Origin: Betaproteobacteria bacterium
GTDB lineage: Bacteria > Pseudomonadota > Gammaproteobacteria > Burkholderiales > JAHFQX01
NCBI GenBank assembly: GCA_023259135.1
Contig: JAHFQX010000001.1
Location: 1 to 64,000 of the forward strand
Direction: 5' to 3'
DNA: 64,000 bases
Part shown: positions 60,722 through 64,000 of the stretch, in pieces
How the letters are laid out: the number at the start of each line of letters is the position of its first letter
Position numbering within the stretch: the first letter of the stretch is position 1
Notes under the pieces: generated by a model
The model's input: the letters and a program-made list of their open reading frames with translations, nothing else
What the model was told of the DNA's origin: nothing
The model's database searches: none
Position numbers and translations under genes: made by a program

Positions 60722-61509
60722 CAGTCAATCCACTTGCGCGGCGGCTGGCGCAGGAAGCGCTCCGAAAACAGGTTGTCCTCCAGCCCCAAATCGTAGTCGG
60801 TCTTGAGGTAAGCGACCTCGGTGCGATGGCCGGTTTGCAGGTTTTTCATGGTGCGCTTGATCACCGTGGGGAAACCCTTGATGTCCGCCACCTCGTCGGC
60901 CGTGAACAGCTTATAGCGAACGCCTTTCTTGTCGTACTGCTCTTCCCTGAGGGGCAAGAAGCTGCCCTTGTCCACCCAGGTTACCTTGTGGGCGAAATCG
61001 GCGTCGCCCGCCTTGGGTGTGCTCTTGAGCACGTAACAGTCGCGGTTGCCGACCTTTTCCTCGCGCTCGATCAGGTGGTTGTCGTCCTCGAGGTCGCGCC
61101 CGGAAACATCTTCGTAGGTAAAATCCGAGCCGACGAAGCTGGAGCGCTTGTCCTGGGCGGCAATGCGCTTGACCATGTTGATCGCCGGGATAAACAGCCA
61201 GCGGTCATCGTCCTTCGCCGGGTACTTGTGGATCATGAAGGCCATGTCCTTCACGTCGGCCGGCTGGAAAAAGTACATGAAGTACTTCTGGTCGCCGCCC
61301 GGCTCGCCCGCGTTCTTGCGCAGCAAGGTCAGCTCGCGCACCCGCTGCTGGCCGTCCTTGCTGATGAGCTTCATCACCACCCGCGCCTTGAAATCCTTGC
61401 CAGGGTAGAGGAAAGCCGCCTGGGATTTCTTCATCACCTCTTCGCCCGACAGCGCCAAAGCCTGCAACGGCAGCAGGCCAACCAGCATCCACGGCCACCG
61501 GCGTTTCAT
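60721..61509 (-). CDS. Outer-membrane lipoprotein-sorting (LolA-like) protein
   Basis: Signal peptide; RDLEDDNHLIEREEKVGNRDCYVLKSTPKAGDADFAHKVTWVDKGSFLPLREEQYDKKG. Confidence 0.85.
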   Translation of the reverse strand: MKRRWPWMLVGLLPLQALALSGEEVMKKSQAAFLYPGKDFKARVVMKLISKDGQQRVRELTLLRKNAGEPGGDQKYFMYFFQPADVKDMAFMIHKYPAKDDDRWLFIPAINMVKRIAAQDKRSSFVGSDFTYEDVSGRDLEDDNHLIEREEKVGNRDCYVLKSTPKAGDADFAHKVTWVDKGSFLPLREEQYDKKGVRYKLFTADEVADIKGFPTVIKRTMKNLQTGHRTEVAYLKTDYDLGLEDNLFSERFLRQPPRKWID

Positions 61510-61510
61510 G

Positions 61511-63880
61511 TCAGTCTCCTTTTGCTTGCGCCGGAGCGGCATCCACCGCCGGCATCGGTTGATCGAGCAGCCATTTCCGCCCGAGCATGATCAGGGCGGG
61601 TAGATAGAGAATGGTGAGCAGCGCGGAGAGCAGCATCATCGCCACGATGAACGCCCCCACCGCGATATAGGGCGTGAGCGGCGCGAACAGCATGACCGAA
61701 AAGGCCGCGGCGAAGAGCACGGCATTGCGGAAAATCCCCTTGCCCGGCCGCGCCGCCGTCCACAACAGCGCCTCCCGCGCATCGCCGCCCGTTTCGGCGA
61801 GCCGTTGCCGGAAGCGGCCGATGAAGTGGATGGAAAAATCCACCGCCATGCCGAGCGACAGCGTGCTCAGTACCGAGAGCGGCATGTCGAAATCCTTGCC
61901 GGTGAAGCCGATCACCCCGTAGATAAGCAGAATGGTGAACAGCAGCGGCATGTAACCGACCAGCGCCCACTTGGCGGAGCGGAAGTTGAGGGCGAGGATG
62001 ACGAAGACGACGACCAGGGCCAGCACGAAGCCGCGCATCATGTCGCCCAGCACCTCGTCGTTCCAGACCAGGTTGAAGTAAGCGATTCCTGCCGGTTTCA
62101 CGCTCACGGCCAGCGGGTGGGCCTTCTGGTAGGTCTCGGCCGCCTGGATCACCTGGCGCATGGCTTCCGCATCCCAGGTCTTGAGCTGCACCCAGAGATT
62201 GGCCTGCTGGAAGCCGGCATCCACCACGTTGTCCAGGTCGGAGGGCTTGGCCGACATGCTGAACAGGAACAGGTACTGCCCGATCGCCTCCTTCGTCTCG
62301 GGTACCGAGTCGTACTTGCTGTTGTCGCCGTGCAGCACGCGGTTGATGCGCTTCACGTAGTCGGCCACCGAAAAAGTCTTGCCCACCACCGGCATTGTTT
62401 CCAGGTGCCGTTGCAGGCCTTCCAGCCAGCCCACGGCTTCCGGTCGCTTCATGAACTCCGGTTCCCTCGACTGCACCACCAGGTAGCCGAGTGAAGTGCC
62501 GCCCAGCGCCTGGTTCATCGCTCTATCGGCCACCCGAATCTCGCTCGATTGCTTGAACCAGGCCACCAGGTTGTTGTTGACGTGGATCTTCGAGGTTCCG
62601 ACGATCGCGACGCCCAGAACAACCAGTCCGACCAGCGTGGTGGTCAAGGGACGCGTTGCGCCCACTTCCCCGATGCGGCGGAGCAGGCGGGCGACGCGGT
62701 CCAGTTCCACGCTCTCGGTCTCGACCGCCTTGACGATCTTCTCTTCCTTGACGAAGGTCAGGATGGCCGGAATCAGGCTGAAGGAGAACAGGCGCAGCAC
62801 CAGGGTGCCGAAGGCGATCAGCACGCCGAACACCTTGACCGGGATGATGTTCATGAACAGCAGCGCGGCAAAGGCGGCGGCGGTGGCCAGCGCCGTATAG
62901 CGCACCGGTCGGCTCACCGCCGCCATCGTTTCGCGGATCGCGGCCAGCTTGTGCGAGTTGCTTCGCATCCTTGCCAAAACCGATTCGCGTTTCTCGCGGT
63001 AGCGGAAGTAAAACTCGTTGAAGATGTGAATGCTGTCGGTAGCGATGGCCATCAGGAACACCGGCGCCATGGAGCTCATGATGTGCACCGGAAAGCCGGC
63101 GCCGATGAGCAGCCCCATGCTCCAGATGATGGCCGCCATGGCCACTGCCATCATGGCGAAGGACAGCAACAGGTTGCGGAACATGAGTTGAATGGCGATC
63201 AGCATGATCATGCCGGCGATAGGCGAGAATATGCCCATCAGCTTGAACATCTCGGCGCCGAAGGTGTCGCGGGCCACTGGGTCGCCGGCGATGTAGTAGC
63301 GCTCCGGTCCGCTCTCCTGGCCGACGATGGCGCGGATTTGATCGGCGATTTCGGCGCCATTGGCGCCCTGCTCCAGCGGCACGTAGATCGCCGTGGTGTT
63401 GCCGTCCGAGGAGACAATTCGGTTGACGAACAGCGGATTGCCGAACAAGGCTCCCCTCAAGGCATCCACCTCGGCCTGGCTGCGCGGCCCACTCGGCATG
63501 AGCGGCCCCACCTTGAGGGTGCCGGCTTCCGCCGTGACGTTGGTGATGGTGGTGAAGCCGTTCACGTCGCGGCTGGCCACGCCCTGGAGCTTGAGGATGG
63601 CGTCGGTGATGCGGGCGATGCGGCCGAGGGTTTCCCGGTTGAGCACCCCCGCATCGTTTCGCACGCCCACAACGAGGGTATCCTCGTAGAGCGCGAAGAC
63701 CTTGTCGACTTCGTTGTTCCAGACGCGCACCTCCGAGGTCTCCGGCAGCATGTGCTTCGGATTAGTGTCCGTGGTAATGCGCGGGAATTGCGTGAGGAAC
63801 AGTAGCGTGAGCGCCACGGTCGCCGCCACGATCAGTTTCGGTCGGCGGATGGAAAATTCGACGAGGGAGAATTGGGCCAT
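61511..63880 (-). CDS. RND/MMPL-family transporter
   Basis: MAQFSLVEFSIRRPKLIVAATVALTLLFLTQFPRITTDTNPKHMLP; two-fold repeated TM topology; LSTLSLGMAVDFSIHFIGRFRQ. Confidence 0.9.
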   Translation of the reverse strand: MAQFSLVEFSIRRPKLIVAATVALTLLFLTQFPRITTDTNPKHMLPETSEVRVWNNEVDKVFALYEDTLVVGVRNDAGVLNRETLGRIARITDAILKLQGVASRDVNGFTTITNVTAEAGTLKVGPLMPSGPRSQAEVDALRGALFGNPLFVNRIVSSDGNTTAIYVPLEQGANGAEIADQIRAIVGQESGPERYYIAGDPVARDTFGAEMFKLMGIFSPIAGMIMLIAIQLMFRNLLLSFAMMAVAMAAIIWSMGLLIGAGFPVHIMSSMAPVFLMAIATDSIHIFNEFYFRYREKRESVLARMRSNSHKLAAIRETMAAVSRPVRYTALATAAAFAALLFMNIIPVKVFGVLIAFGTLVLRLFSFSLIPAILTFVKEEKIVKAVETESVELDRVARLLRRIGEVGATRPLTTTLVGLVVLGVAIVGTSKIHVNNNLVAWFKQSSEIRVADRAMNQALGGTSLGYLVVQSREPEFMKRPEAVGWLEGLQRHLETMPVVGKTFSVADYVKRINRVLHGDNSKYDSVPETKEAIGQYLFLFSMSAKPSDLDNVVDAGFQQANLWVQLKTWDAEAMRQVIQAAETYQKAHPLAVSVKPAGIAYFNLVWNDEVLGDMMRGFVLALVVVFVILALNFRSAKWALVGYMPLLFTILLIYGVIGFTGKDFDMPLSVLSTLSLGMAVDFSIHFIGRFRQRLAETGGDAREALLWTAARPGKGIFRNAVLFAAAFSVMLFAPLTPYIAVGAFIVAMMLLSALLTILYLPALIMLGRKWLLDQPMPAVDAAPAQAKGD

Positions 63881-64000
63881 AATTTTCTCTAGCGATCGGT
63901 TTCCTGCGCGACATCGGTCGTGCCGCATACCCGGCATCGTGCTGCTCCGGCCGCATACGCCTCCCAGTGACCGCGGTCCAATCAGAAGTGACGGAACAAC

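Overview
This is a gene-dense, high-GC bacterial chromosome segment. Its gene order and protein families (gshA-gshB-EIIA-HPr, metX-metW, torF-like porin-glnK-amt, ubiK-comM, ubiC-ubiA-ubiD) look betaproteobacterial; that placement is inference. No rRNA, tRNA, CRISPR array or intact mobile element was recognised. Housekeeping blocks: ssb(partial)/ackA/phosphate acyltransferase; fmdB-like/DUF502/aspS; dacB; mgtA-like; ubiD-ubiA-ubiC-recG-ridA; egtD-like/metW/metX/ptsI; HPr/EIIA/gshB/gshA; amt/glnK/porin; ubiK/comM; and a beta-barrel/LolA-like/RND cluster. The most notable feature is a ~23 kb catabolic block (about 24.5-46.5 kb) lying between ptsH and ptsI, which are normally adjacent. It encodes a Liv-type ABC transporter with a permease-ATPase fusion, two paralogous acyl-CoA ligases, three acyl-CoA dehydrogenases, a 2-oxoacid dehydrogenase-like E1a/E1b/E2 set (no E3, atypical E2 active-site motif) interrupted by a crotonase, an MmgE/PrpD protein, a nitronate monooxygenase-like flavoprotein and a two-subunit CoA-transferase. 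It also contains a separate plus-strand operon (ACAD-like, SDR, APH-type kinase, small DUF6285-like protein) with the gene content of the LvaABCD 4-hydroxyacyl-CoA phosphorylation module. The substrate is not determinable from sequence alone. Other points of interest: a short palindromic repeat family, one copy of which is read through in frame inside ackA; a near-consensus sigma-54 promoter before the porin-glnK-amt genes; an IS110 5' remnant; and an orphan egtD-like gene.
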